A stretch of 22,741 bases of DNA from CAYOKT01 sp964404605 (GTDB lineage: Bacteria; Electryoneota; Electryoneia; Electryoneales; Electryoneaceae): assembly GCA_964404605.1 (NCBI GenBank), contig CAYOKT010000045.1, positions 1 to 22,741 of the forward strand, read 5' to 3'. Under the pieces are notes generated by a model. That model worked only from the letters and a program-made list of their open reading frames with translations, did not search any database and had not been told where the DNA came from. A program made the translations under genes and the position numbers. Shown here one piece after another: positions 16,353 to 22,741 of the stretch (positions within the stretch are counted from its first letter, which is position 1; every line of letters starts with the position of its first letter).

Positions 16353-17084
16353 TCACCCCTCCGGCGGGTTTTTCTTCGGCGTGGGAAGGAACTCCGCCCC
16401 GTACTCCACGTCCACCGAGACCGGCGCGGTGGTCCTGCCCTGCATCCAGGCAGCCCAGGCGACCGCCGCCAACGCCTCGGCCGGCGGCCGGAGCGGCGAG
16501 TCCGCCGGGCCTTGCGCCGGCACGGTTTCGCCAACGGTACCGGCCTGCCCGGTTCCGGCCCCGGCATCGCCCGGCCCGGTGCCGAGAACGCGGTCCACCG
16601 CACCGCGGTGCCGCTCATACCCCTCACCGAGGGGGATCACCGCGCCGCCGGGCGCCTCGAGGGAGTCCACGGCCAGCTCCTCCGGCTCCCCGGCCGCCTC
16701 CGGCAGGTCTCCCCCGCGCATCAACCGCCCGCGCAGCATCCCCCTGCGGGCGGGCAGCAGCACCCAGACCATCCCCTCCCGCGCCCTGGCGGCCTCGACC
16801 TCCCAGGAACTCACCGCCACCACCGGCAGGTCCCGCGCGGCGGCGAAGGCGGTGGCGAAGGCGACCCCGACGCGCAGCCCCGTGTAGCCGCCGGGACCGG
16901 TGACCACGGCGACACCATCCGGCGCGCTCCAGCCGGTCTCCCGCAGCCAGCGGGCGATGCCCTCGGCGAGCACGGCGTCGTGCCGCTTGCCCGCCTCCCG
17001 CTCCACCGGGCGCACCGCGCGGCCCTCCTCCACCCCGACCCAGCGGGCGACGGGGGTGTGAGTGTCGATGGCGAGAAGCTTCAT
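16353..17084 (-). CDS. tsaB: TsaB, t6A tRNA-modification scaffold subunit
   Basis: 243 aa. The ASKHA fold opens with LLAIDTHTPVA (3-13) and the family signature GPGGYTGLRVG is at 63-73 (usual GPGSFTGLRIG). TsaB pairs with TsaD and, through TsaE, supports transfer of threonylcarbamoyl to A37 of ANN-decoding tRNAs in the cytoplasm. Residues about 168-195 are a Gly/Ala/Thr-rich low-complexity insertion before the C-terminal helix. The C-terminus is divergent but ends in the usual region. It follows tsaE by 64 bases, a classical pairing; tsaD and tsaC are not in the window. Confidence 0.93.
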   Translation of the reverse strand: MKLLAIDTHTPVARWVGVEEGRAVRPVEREAGKRHDAVLAEGIARWLRETGWSAPDGVAVVTGPGGYTGLRVGVAFATAFAAARDLPVVAVSSWEVEAARAREGMVWVLLPARRGMLRGRLMRGGDLPEAAGEPEELAVDSLEAPGGAVIPLGEGYERHRGAVDRVLGTGPGDAGAGTGQAGTVGETVPAQGPADSPLRPPAEALAAVAWAAWMQGRTTAPVSVDVEYGAEFLPTPKKNPPEG

Positions 17085-17148
17085 GGTCTTGTCCTCGCAG
17101 CCTCCGCGGAAGTCGAGCCCCGGGCGGCCCGGACGACTCTCCGGGCGG

Positions 17149-17607
17149 TCAGGTCCGCCGCCTCTCGATCGTGATCAGCCGCTCCGTTTCGCCCGCGCCG
17201 GGGAGGATCCGCACCCGCCAGTCCGCCTCGCCCCAGGCGCCTCCGAGCCGGTCGCCCCACTCGACGAGCAGCACTCCCTCCTCGCCCGCCTCCTCGAGGG
17301 CGAGGACGAGCAGTTCGGAGACATCGGCCACCCGGTAGAGATCCACGTGCAACAGGGGCGGATCGGTGGGGTAGGGATGAGCGAGGCCGAAGGAGGGACT
17401 GCGCACCCGCCCGTGGTATCCCAGCTCGCGAACGATGCCGCGGACGAAGGTGGTCTTGCCGGCGCCGAGGGGCCCGAGCAGCGCCACCGCCTCGCCCCCG
17501 GAGAGGCGCCCGGCCAGCCACGCCGCCATCGAGTTCGTTTCCTCGACGGAGCTCACCCTCTCGCGCCGCAGTTCCCGCCACGTTCCGACCGCCGCGCCCG
17601 GGTTCAT
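17149..17607 (-). CDS. tsaE: TsaE, ATPase of the t6A tRNA-modification complex
   Basis: 152 aa from the ATG at 17607, which overlaps the stop of the PorX-like gene by four bases (ATGA). Walker A is GPLGAGKT (45-52). Other family marks are SPSF (70-73), HVDLYR (87-92) and EWGDRL (116-121). TsaE hydrolyses ATP to drive TsaB-TsaD turnover in N6-threonylcarbamoyladenosine synthesis. The direct coupling downstream of a REC-PglZ gene is, as I recall, also common in Bacteroidota genomes, which supports the PorX assignment of its neighbour. Confidence 0.95.
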   Translation of the reverse strand: MNPGAAVGTWRELRRERVSSVEETNSMAAWLAGRLSGGEAVALLGPLGAGKTTFVRGIVRELGYHGRVRSPSFGLAHPYPTDPPLLHVDLYRVADVSELLVLALEEAGEEGVLLVEWGDRLGGAWGEADWRVRILPGAGETERLITIERRRT

Positions 17608-19178
17608 GCCCGCACCCGCGCCCGCAGCGTCGCCACCGGGAGCACCATCTCCTCCAGCGAAACGCCTCCATGGAGGAAACTGTCGCGGAAGCGCTCGGCG
17701 TACCGGTTGAACTCGGTGGGGTAGATGAAATAGGCGCTCTCGGTCGCGAGGAGGACCTCCTGGTTCACCCCGCGCACGGGCATCCCCCACGTCTCCGGCC
17801 TGCGGATGCGGATCGCGTGCTTTCCGCTGACCCGCAGGTTACGGCCGACCTTGTAGCGGAGGGTGTTGGAAACCTCCCGGTCGCCGATGACCTTCAGGGG
17901 CCGGTTCACCCGGATGGAGCCATGATCGCTGGTGAGCACGATGGTCACCCCGCGCCGCCCGAACTCCCGCAGCAGGCCGAGGAGGGGGGAGTGCTCGAAC
18001 CAGGCGCGCACCACGCTCCGGTAGGCCGCCTCGTCGGGGATCAGGGTCTGGATGACCTCTTCCGTGCTCCGGTGGTGGGCGACGATGTCGACGAAGTTGA
18101 ACACCATGCTCACCAGCGGCAGGTCGAAGTAATCCGCGACCTTGCGCAGGATGCGCTGCGCCTCCTCCGGGTCGAGGATTTTCGCGTACTTGGGTTCCGG
18201 CCGCGGCATCGCCCCCAGCGCCGTGAGCTGGCGGTCGAGGAGCTGGCGCTCGAAACGGTTGACATTCAGCTCCTCGTCGAAGCGCAGCTTCCCCCACAAG
18301 TCCGGGTGCTTCCGTGGGTAGTCCATCGGCCAGAGGCCGCTGAAGATGCTGTTGCGCGCGTAGGGGGTGGCGGAGGGGAGAACGGAGAAGAAGGTGTCCG
18401 TCTCGATCTCGAAGTCCTCCCGGAGCATCGGCTCGACGGCGTACCAGTGGTCCAGCCGCAGGCAGTCGAGGACGAGGAAAAGCACCTGTTCGCCGCGCTG
18501 GAGACGGGGAATGACCCACTCGCGGACGACATCCTGCGACATCGGCGGCCGCGCCTCCCGCCCGGCGCCCACCCAGGCGGGGTAGTTCTCCTCGATGTAC
18601 CGCGAGAAGCGGGCGTTCGCGCTCTGCTGCTGCTGGGCGAGCAACTCGAGCAGGCTCGGCTCGCGCGCCTCGCCGATCTCGAGCTGCCAGCGGGTGAGCC
18701 GCTGCTGCAGGTCGAGCCAGTCCTCCCAGTCGAACTCGCCCTGCAACTCGTCGTTGATCCGGTTGAACTCGGTGACATAGTCACGGCTGAGGCGCTGCCG
18801 GCCGATCGCCCGGGCATCGAGGAGCTTCTTCAGCGCGCTGAGAATCTGGCTCGGGTTGACCGGCTTGGTGAGGTAGTCATCGATGCGGCTGCCGATGGCC
18901 TCCTCCATCAACGACTCCTCCTCGCTCTTGGTGATCATCACCACCGGCAGGTCCGGCCGGATGCGCTTCACCTTGAGCAGGGTGGCGATGCCGTCCAGCC
19001 CCGCCATCTGCTCGTCGAGGAGGAGCGCATCGTAGTTCTCCCGCGCCACCGCGCGCACCGCATCCTCGCCGCTGGTCACGCCGGTCACCTCGTACCCGCG
19101 CTCGCCGAGGAAGAGGATGTGCGGCCGCAACAGCTCGATTTCGTCATCCGCCCAGAGGATTCGCCGCGTCTCCGCCAT
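17604..19178 (-). CDS. PorX-like response regulator with PglZ/alkaline-phosphatase-superfamily phosphodiesterase domain
   Basis: 524 aa from the ATG at 19178 (AAGGA five bases upstream). The REC domain (about 5-120) has acidic pair Asp11/Asp12, phospho-acceptor Asp55 (LLLDEQM), Thr83 and Lys105 (TKP). A helical linker (about 120-215) follows. The PglZ domain (about 225-524) carries the metal and catalytic set of the alkaline phosphatase superfamily: Asp238 (VLDCLRLD), Thr271 (SATPYARNS), Asp364 and His368 (VDIVAHH), Asp418/His419 (SDHG) and His503 (HGGVSLEEM). Architecture and length match PorX, which in Porphyromonas gingivalis is phosphorylated by PorY, controls type IX secretion genes and cleaves oligonucleotides; its nucleophilic Thr is at about the same number. 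A type IX secretion role here is unproven, as no such secretion gene is visible. It is 19 bases after the DUF2520 gene. Confidence 0.93.
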   Translation of the reverse strand: MAETRRILWADDEIELLRPHILFLGERGYEVTGVTSGEDAVRAVARENYDALLLDEQMAGLDGIATLLKVKRIRPDLPVVMITKSEEESLMEEAIGSRIDDYLTKPVNPSQILSALKKLLDARAIGRQRLSRDYVTEFNRINDELQGEFDWEDWLDLQQRLTRWQLEIGEAREPSLLELLAQQQQSANARFSRYIEENYPAWVGAGREARPPMSQDVVREWVIPRLQRGEQVLFLVLDCLRLDHWYAVEPMLREDFEIETDTFFSVLPSATPYARNSIFSGLWPMDYPRKHPDLWGKLRFDEELNVNRFERQLLDRQLTALGAMPRPEPKYAKILDPEEAQRILRKVADYFDLPLVSMVFNFVDIVAHHRSTEEVIQTLIPDEAAYRSVVRAWFEHSPLLGLLREFGRRGVTIVLTSDHGSIRVNRPLKVIGDREVSNTLRYKVGRNLRVSGKHAIRIRRPETWGMPVRGVNQEVLLATESAYFIYPTEFNRYAERFRDSFLHGGVSLEEMVLPVATLRARVRA

Positions 19179-19197
19179 GGTCTTCCTTCTCCGCTCG

Positions 19198-20109
19198 TTA
19201 CCGTTCGCCGAGGGTCTGCCGCCAGACCCGCGCCCTGTCGGGCTCCATCCGCCCCGCCTCTTCCGCCAGGTCCACGAGACGGCAGGTCAACATCCGGTAC
19301 AAGCGGCGATAGGTCTCCTCCGTTTCCGACTCCAGGTGCGAGAGAACCGCTTCTAGGTCGTCGCGGGCCACCGGCCCGGTGACCGCCGCGGCGGGGCCGC
19401 TCTCCCGCATATTATCCACCATCCCGCGCACCAGCGGCAGCAGGACGCGCGCCCCCTCGCCCTCACCCTCACCCTCGCCCTTCTCCTCGACGATCCCCTC
19501 CAGCCGCCGCGCGCCCAGCGCCAGCAACAGGGGGAGGAAATTCGCGGCGAGCACGCAGGCGTGGTGGTAGCGTGGCCGGTCCTCCTCGCGAACCGTCAGC
19601 GCCCGCGCCCCCACGAGCGCGGCGAGCGCACCGGCATCGCGCCCGGCGCCCTCCCCCGCGGTGATCCCGATGGTGATCCCGGCGAACTTCTCCGGCCCGG
19701 CGCCGCGGGTGAAACTCTGCACCGGGTGCCACGCCGCCGTGCGCCACCCGGCCTCCGCAAGCGGGGCCAGGGGTGCGAGGCCGAGACGGCCGGAGAGGTG
19801 GATCGCCAGCGGATGATGCGCCTCCAAGGGTACACGCTCACCCGGCCCCTTCCGATGCTCCCCCCGCAGCCGCTCCGCGAGCCGGCCCGCCGCCGGGGCG
19901 ATGGCGTCGTCCGGCACCGCGAGGACGAGAAGGTCAGGGTCAAGGGGCAGGGAACCGGCACCCGTGACGGCCATACCGTCCCGGCGGGCGTCCTCCTCGC
20001 CCCGTCCGCCGGGCGGAGCAGCGACCGCCGCCACCTCCACACCGGCCTCCCGCAACGCGAGCGCGAGGGCGCGGCCCACCGCGCCGTACCCGGAAAAGGC
20101 GGCCCTCAT
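19198..20109 (-). CDS. DUF2520 Rossmann-like oxidoreductase family protein
   Basis: 303 aa from the ATG at 20109, overlapping the upstream DUF523-like stop by four bases. The N-terminal NAD(P)-binding fold has GYGAVGRAL (7-15) and VPDDAI (65-70). The C-terminal helical half carries the DUF2520 signatures HPVQSF (128-133), YHHACVLAANF (181-191) and TGPVARDD (244-251). The family resembles 3-hydroxyacid or pyrroline-carboxylate reductases and is often found near pantothenate genes, but no reaction is established and none of those genes is here. Residues 211-219 are an acidic Gly-Glu repeat (GEGEGEGEG) placed in a loop between helices. Confidence 0.88.
   Translation of the reverse strand: MRAAFSGYGAVGRALALALREAGVEVAAVAAPPGGRGEEDARRDGMAVTGAGSLPLDPDLLVLAVPDDAIAPAAGRLAERLRGEHRKGPGERVPLEAHHPLAIHLSGRLGLAPLAPLAEAGWRTAAWHPVQSFTRGAGPEKFAGITIGITAGEGAGRDAGALAALVGARALTVREEDRPRYHHACVLAANFLPLLLALGARRLEGIVEEKGEGEGEGEGARVLLPLVRGMVDNMRESGPAAAVTGPVARDDLEAVLSHLESETEETYRRLYRMLTCRLVDLAEEAGRMEPDRARVWRQTLGER
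19455..19480 (-). repeat. Hexanucleotide repeat encoding Gly-Glu units in the DUF2520 gene
   Basis: About four tandem copies of CCCTCR-C/A type hexamers on the plus strand encode the GEGEGEGE stretch. Units of six keep the frame, so slippage would alter loop length only. Confidence 0.7.
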
Positions 20110-20555
20110 CCCCAGCTCTCCACCGTGATCCCATGACGCTTGAGCAGCGCGGTGGTCACTCCATCCCCTTTCACTTCCTTGCCGGCGACAACGATGCTCC
20201 CGCAACCGCAGGAAGGGCTGCGGCTCTTGAGGAAAGCCGCCCGCGCGCCGGTGAACCCGGCGATCCGCAATGTTGCCTCCGCGCCGCGGAGGAAAGCGGC
20301 GGTGACCTCATGGTCCCCCTCGAGGGTCTCCACCCGCGCCGTCCCGGAGAGCACCTCTTCGCCCGCGCCGCCGCGGATCTCGGCGGCCGGCCGCGGTGTG
20401 GAAAGCCCGCCGAGCTGCTCGGGGCAGACGGGGACCAGGTCATACTTCCCGCGCAACATCTCCACCTCCCGGTCATACTCGTGGCCGCCGTCATACCGGC
20501 AGGCCACCCCGAGCAGACAGGCGGAGACGAGGGCTTTTTCACGGTCCCGGATCAT
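20106..20555 (-). CDS. DUF523 family protein, TudS-like 2-thiouracil desulfidase homologue
   Basis: 149 aa from the ATG at 20555; the AAGGAAGG ribosome site just upstream would be inside the gene if the GTG at 20573 were used. Conserved segments are SACLLGVACRYDGG (11-24), CPEQLGGLSTPR (44-55) and LKSRSPSCG (109-117). Cys13, Cys44 and Cys116 match the three ligands of the [4Fe-4S] cluster described for TudS enzymes, which remove sulfur from thiouracil; Cys19 and Cys118 are extra. Whether this member acts on thiolated nucleobases is inference. It follows the SDR gene by 34 bases and is coupled to DUF2520. Confidence 0.88.
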   Translation of the reverse strand: MIRDREKALVSACLLGVACRYDGGHEYDREVEMLRGKYDLVPVCPEQLGGLSTPRPAAEIRGGAGEEVLSGTARVETLEGDHEVTAAFLRGAEATLRIAGFTGARAAFLKSRSPSCGCGSIVVAGKEVKGDGVTTALLKRHGITVESWG

Positions 20556-20589
20556 CCGGTCCTTCCTTTTCACCCATCCGCAGCCTCAA

Positions 20590-21333
20590 TCAGAACGAAA
20601 AGCGCTTGAAGAGGCGCTCGGGGACGTGGCGCACGAGGAGCATCACCCAGCGCATGAACCACGGGGTATAGACCACCTCGGCTCCCCGTTCGATCCCGCG
20701 GAGGATGTCGCGCGCAACGTTTCCCGGGTCGGCGCTCCCCCAAGGGGGCGGGCGGAGCCCCTCGGTCATCTTCGTCGCGACGAAGCCCGGTTTCACCGTG
20801 GTGACCCTCACCCCCGCGCCCGCCAGCCTCTGGCGCAATCCCTGCAGGGCGGCATGCAGCGCGGCCTTCGAGGCGCCGTAGACATAATTCCCCGCCCGGC
20901 CGCGGTCCCCGGCGACGCTGCCGATGGCGACGATGTGCCCCCCGCGTCTCGCCTCGAACCGCGCCGCTGCGGCGTTGAGCAACGTCAGGGCAGCGAGAAA
21001 GTTCACCTCGATAATCTCGCGTGCGTGCGCCGGGTCCCGCTCCGCCCGCTCCCGGTCTCCCAGCAGGCCGACGGCCCAGAGGAGGCCGTCCAGCGGCCCG
21101 ACTTCCCGTTCCACGGCATCGAGGAAGGCTTCGGGGTCTCGTCCCTGTTCATGCGCCTCCCAGGGCAGGAGGGCGACCTCGGCTCCACTGCGCGCCCGCA
21201 AGTCGTCCGCCAGGCGGCGCAAGCGTCGCTCATCGCGCCCCGCGAGGCAGAGTGTCATCCCCCTCGCAGCCATCAGTCGCACGAGAGGAATCGCAATCCC
21301 CGAAGTCGCTCCGACAACCAGCCAGGCCGGCAT
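20590..21333 (-). CDS. SDR oxidoreductase, DprE2-like
   Basis: 247 aa from the ATG at 21333 (AAGGAG about six bases upstream). The short-chain dehydrogenase pattern is complete: cofactor loop GATSGIA (8-14), AGRD (31-34) favouring NADPH, Asn111, Ser139, Tyr152 and Lys156 (YGASK). Beyond general SDR features it has GLLGD (89-93), AGDRGRAGNYVYG (141-153) and a C-terminal amphipathic segment with RHVPERLFKR (235-244). All are close to mycobacterial DprE2, which reduces the 2-keto sugar in decaprenyl-phospho-arabinose synthesis. The oxidase partner DprE1 is not in the window. It is the first gene of the long minus-strand run and faces the Omp85-type gene across 228 bases. A general SDR of other substrate is the alternative. 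Confidence 0.85.
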   Translation of the reverse strand: MPAWLVVGATSGIAIPLVRLMAARGMTLCLAGRDERRLRRLADDLRARSGAEVALLPWEAHEQGRDPEAFLDAVEREVGPLDGLLWAVGLLGDRERAERDPAHAREIIEVNFLAALTLLNAAAARFEARRGGHIVAIGSVAGDRGRAGNYVYGASKAALHAALQGLRQRLAGAGVRVTTVKPGFVATKMTEGLRPPPWGSADPGNVARDILRGIERGAEVVYTPWFMRWVMLLVRHVPERLFKRFSF

Positions 21334-21368
21334 CCGCTCTCCTTCACCGTGAAACCGCCACACGGCGA

Positions 21369-21374
21369 AATATA
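21369..21374 (-). promoter_or_regulatory. Candidate -10 box for the SDR-led gene run
   Basis: TATATT on the minus strand is one mismatch from consensus and is the only AT-rich hexamer in the GC-rich divergent gap. It would start transcription about 30 bases before the SDR start codon. No good -35 was found at 16-18 bases, so confidence is low. Confidence 0.35.
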
Positions 21375-21437
21375 CGCCCCGGGCCCCTGTGCCGCGAGCC
21401 CGGCGCACGGGGCACCGTCCCGGGCCCTCCCCTTCCC

Positions 21438-21466
21438 TTGCGCCCCCGGCGCGCCCCGTGTATGTT
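21438..21466 (+). promoter_or_regulatory. Weak candidate promoter for the Omp85-type gene
   Basis: TTGCGC (21438-21443) and TATGTT (21461-21466) are 17 bases apart. They match consensus at three and four of six positions. Spacing is ideal but the boxes are poor. Confidence 0.3.
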
Positions 21467-21561
21467 CCCCCAATCGACGGGGAGGGCCCTCGCGAAGGCG
21501 GGAACGGCTGCGGTTCAGGAAAGGCGAAGAGGGCGTGAACGTTGGTCCGCGGACAGGGGTA

Positions 21562-22725
21562 ATGACTCGCACCACCCGCACTCGGGAGAGGAAGCGTTCC
21601 GCCGCGCGTCTCCTCTGCGCCGCACTCCTCCTCGCCCTCCTGCCGCCCGCCGTCGCCGCGGATTCCCCGGAATCGCCGGAGAAGGAAACCGGGGAGTGGC
21701 AAATCCTCGGCGCGCCCTACATCGCCGCTGACAGCGACTTCGGGGTCACGCTCGGCTTGGCGGCGGGTGTCGCTCACGTGCCCGGTTTCACGATGATCAC
21801 CTTGGGCTCGGTGAGCACCCGGGGCCTCGCCGGCGGCAAGTTCGAGGGAGAGGCGACCGCGAACAACCGCCGGCTTCCCTTCCGGCTCGCCTTCCAGCGG
21901 GCGCAGTACAACCTCTATCCACCCGGCGGCGTTTACCCCGATCCGGCGTTCCGGGCCTACCTGGACCGTTTCGAACTCCGGTTCGCGACGCTGCTGCGAC
22001 ATGACAGCGGACTGGAATTCGGACCGGAGGTCTACGTGCTCACCTCCCGGGGTCTTCGGCCGGAGGATATGGACGGCCATTCGGTGCCACTGGAGGCGTT
22101 CAGCCGTTTCCAGGCGGGCTATTCCGCGATGGCGGGGCCGCGAATCCGGTACCGCACGACCAGCCCCATCCGCCCCATGGATGGCGTGATCCTCGATGCC
22201 GTGCTGCGCGGAGGCCGCTCGGGCGGCGATGCGTTTTCCACCCCCCGGAACGACTGGTCGGCAGACCTCTGGGCCTCCTGGACCCGCCCGCTCTCCGGCC
22301 GCCTGCGCCTCTACACCCGGCTGTGGGGCCGGCTCCAGGGCGAGGCCCCCCCGCCGGTGCGCAACCACCTCGGCGGAGGGCTCACCGTGCGCGGGCAGCC
22401 CTTGATGCGCGACTACGGCCGCAGACAGGTCCTCGGCCGCGCCCAGATGCACTGGACCCTCGCTCGCGGGATACGCTGGCCCGGCGACCTCGCCAACCGC
22501 CTCTGGAGCGCCCTGCCCTCCTGGCCGCTGGACGCGGAGCTGGTGTTCTTCGCCGACGCCGGAGCCGCGATGGACCCGGACGAGCCCCGCTGGCGCAGGA
22601 CACGCCAGGGGTACGGCGTCAGCCTGCACATCGTGCTTCCCCCGGAACTCGTGTTCCGCCTCGACATCGCGATCTCGCCCGGCGGGCCGCTTTTATTCTA
22701 CACCGGGGGCGGGGAGTCGCTCTGA
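21562..22725 (+). CDS. Omp85/BamA-type outer-membrane beta-barrel protein without POTRA domains
   Basis: 387 aa from the ATG at 21562; an in-frame GTG at 21535 is an alternative. Residues 1-33 are a signal peptide with an Arg/Lys-rich start and AVAA end. The rest alternates polar and hydrophobic residues as transmembrane beta-strands do. Near 268-285 is GGGLTVRGQPL, matching the VRG(Y/F) motif of the Omp85 barrel loop 6. Late strands ELVFFADAGAAMD (326-338) and GVSLHIVLP...FRLDIAIS (352-372) match the end of the surface-antigen (D15) domain. After the signal peptide there is only about 20 residues before the barrel, so no POTRA repeats. Such short members are known but functionally obscure. 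The terminal residue is Leu rather than the common Phe. It is divergent from the SDR gene. Confidence 0.8.
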   Translation: MTRTTRTRERKRSAARLLCAALLLALLPPAVAADSPESPEKETGEWQILGAPYIAADSDFGVTLGLAAGVAHVPGFTMITLGSVSTRGLAGGKFEGEATANNRRLPFRLAFQRAQYNLYPPGGVYPDPAFRAYLDRFELRFATLLRHDSGLEFGPEVYVLTSRGLRPEDMDGHSVPLEAFSRFQAGYSAMAGPRIRYRTTSPIRPMDGVILDAVLRGGRSGGDAFSTPRNDWSADLWASWTRPLSGRLRLYTRLWGRLQGEAPPPVRNHLGGGLTVRGQPLMRDYGRRQVLGRAQMHWTLARGIRWPGDLANRLWSALPSWPLDAELVFFADAGAAMDPDEPRWRRTRQGYGVSLHIVLPPELVFRLDIAISPGGPLLFYTGGGESL

Positions 22726-22741
22726 GTGGGGAAACGGGGCT

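Noticed and set aside
17604..19178. PglZ domain as a sign of a BREX or Pgl phage-defence island
   Set aside because: The PglZ domain is fused to a REC domain in PorX fashion, and no BrxA, BrxB, BrxC, PglX methyltransferase or BrxL gene is nearby.
1..22741. Mobile element, CRISPR, tRNA or rRNA content
   Set aside because: I found no transposase, integrase, spaced direct-repeat array, tRNA-like cloverleaf or rRNA sequence on reading both strands; a tRNA scan and Rfam search would be needed to exclude small RNAs fully.

Overview
The window looks like a chromosomal segment of a high-GC, didermic (Gram-negative type) bacterium. I see no rRNA, tRNA, CRISPR array, integrase, transposase or phage gene. 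The outer-membrane evidence is an Omp85-type beta-barrel at the right end. The best lineage hint is a response regulator fused to a PglZ/alkaline-phosphatase domain (PorX architecture) directly followed by tsaE, plus a histidine kinase whose H-box matches the PorY-like kinases of Bacteroidota. With a GC content this high, a non-Bacteroidota member of the wider FCB group is a reasonable guess; this is inference, not a placement.

Layout. (1) 1-3995, minus strand: two translationally coupled secreted DUF3857/transglutaminase-like proteins. The first has an intact Cys-His-Asp triad; the second runs off the left edge and has lost Cys and His. A good sigma70-type promoter lies upstream at 4128-4156. 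(2) 4296-5914, plus strand: a low-molecular-weight protein tyrosine phosphatase and a patatin-like phospholipase. (3) 6008-21333, minus strand: thirteen co-oriented genes with short gaps or 4-base start/stop overlaps. In transcription order these are a DprE2-like SDR, a DUF523/TudS-like protein, a DUF2520 Rossmann protein, PorX-like REC-PglZ, TsaE, TsaB, CdaA diadenylate cyclase, a YfhO-family membrane protein, a Wzx-type flippase, a sulfotransferase, a GT4 glycosyltransferase, a PorY-like sensor kinase and NadB. (4) 21562-22725, plus strand: an Omp85-type barrel protein, divergent from the SDR.

How the parts may work together. The minus run mixes housekeeping functions (t6A tRNA modification, NAD synthesis) with envelope-glycan assembly (YfhO, flippase, sulfotransferase, GT4, DprE2-like) and signalling. 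The most interesting combination is a kinase and a REC-gated nucleotidyl phosphodiesterase of the PorY/PorX type in the same run as a cyclic-di-AMP synthase. This suggests, but does not prove, a phosphorylation-controlled nucleotide second-messenger circuit tied to the cell surface. Two intergenic spots (5926-5980 and 16278-16343) carry a related dispersed repeat beside a perfect palindrome.
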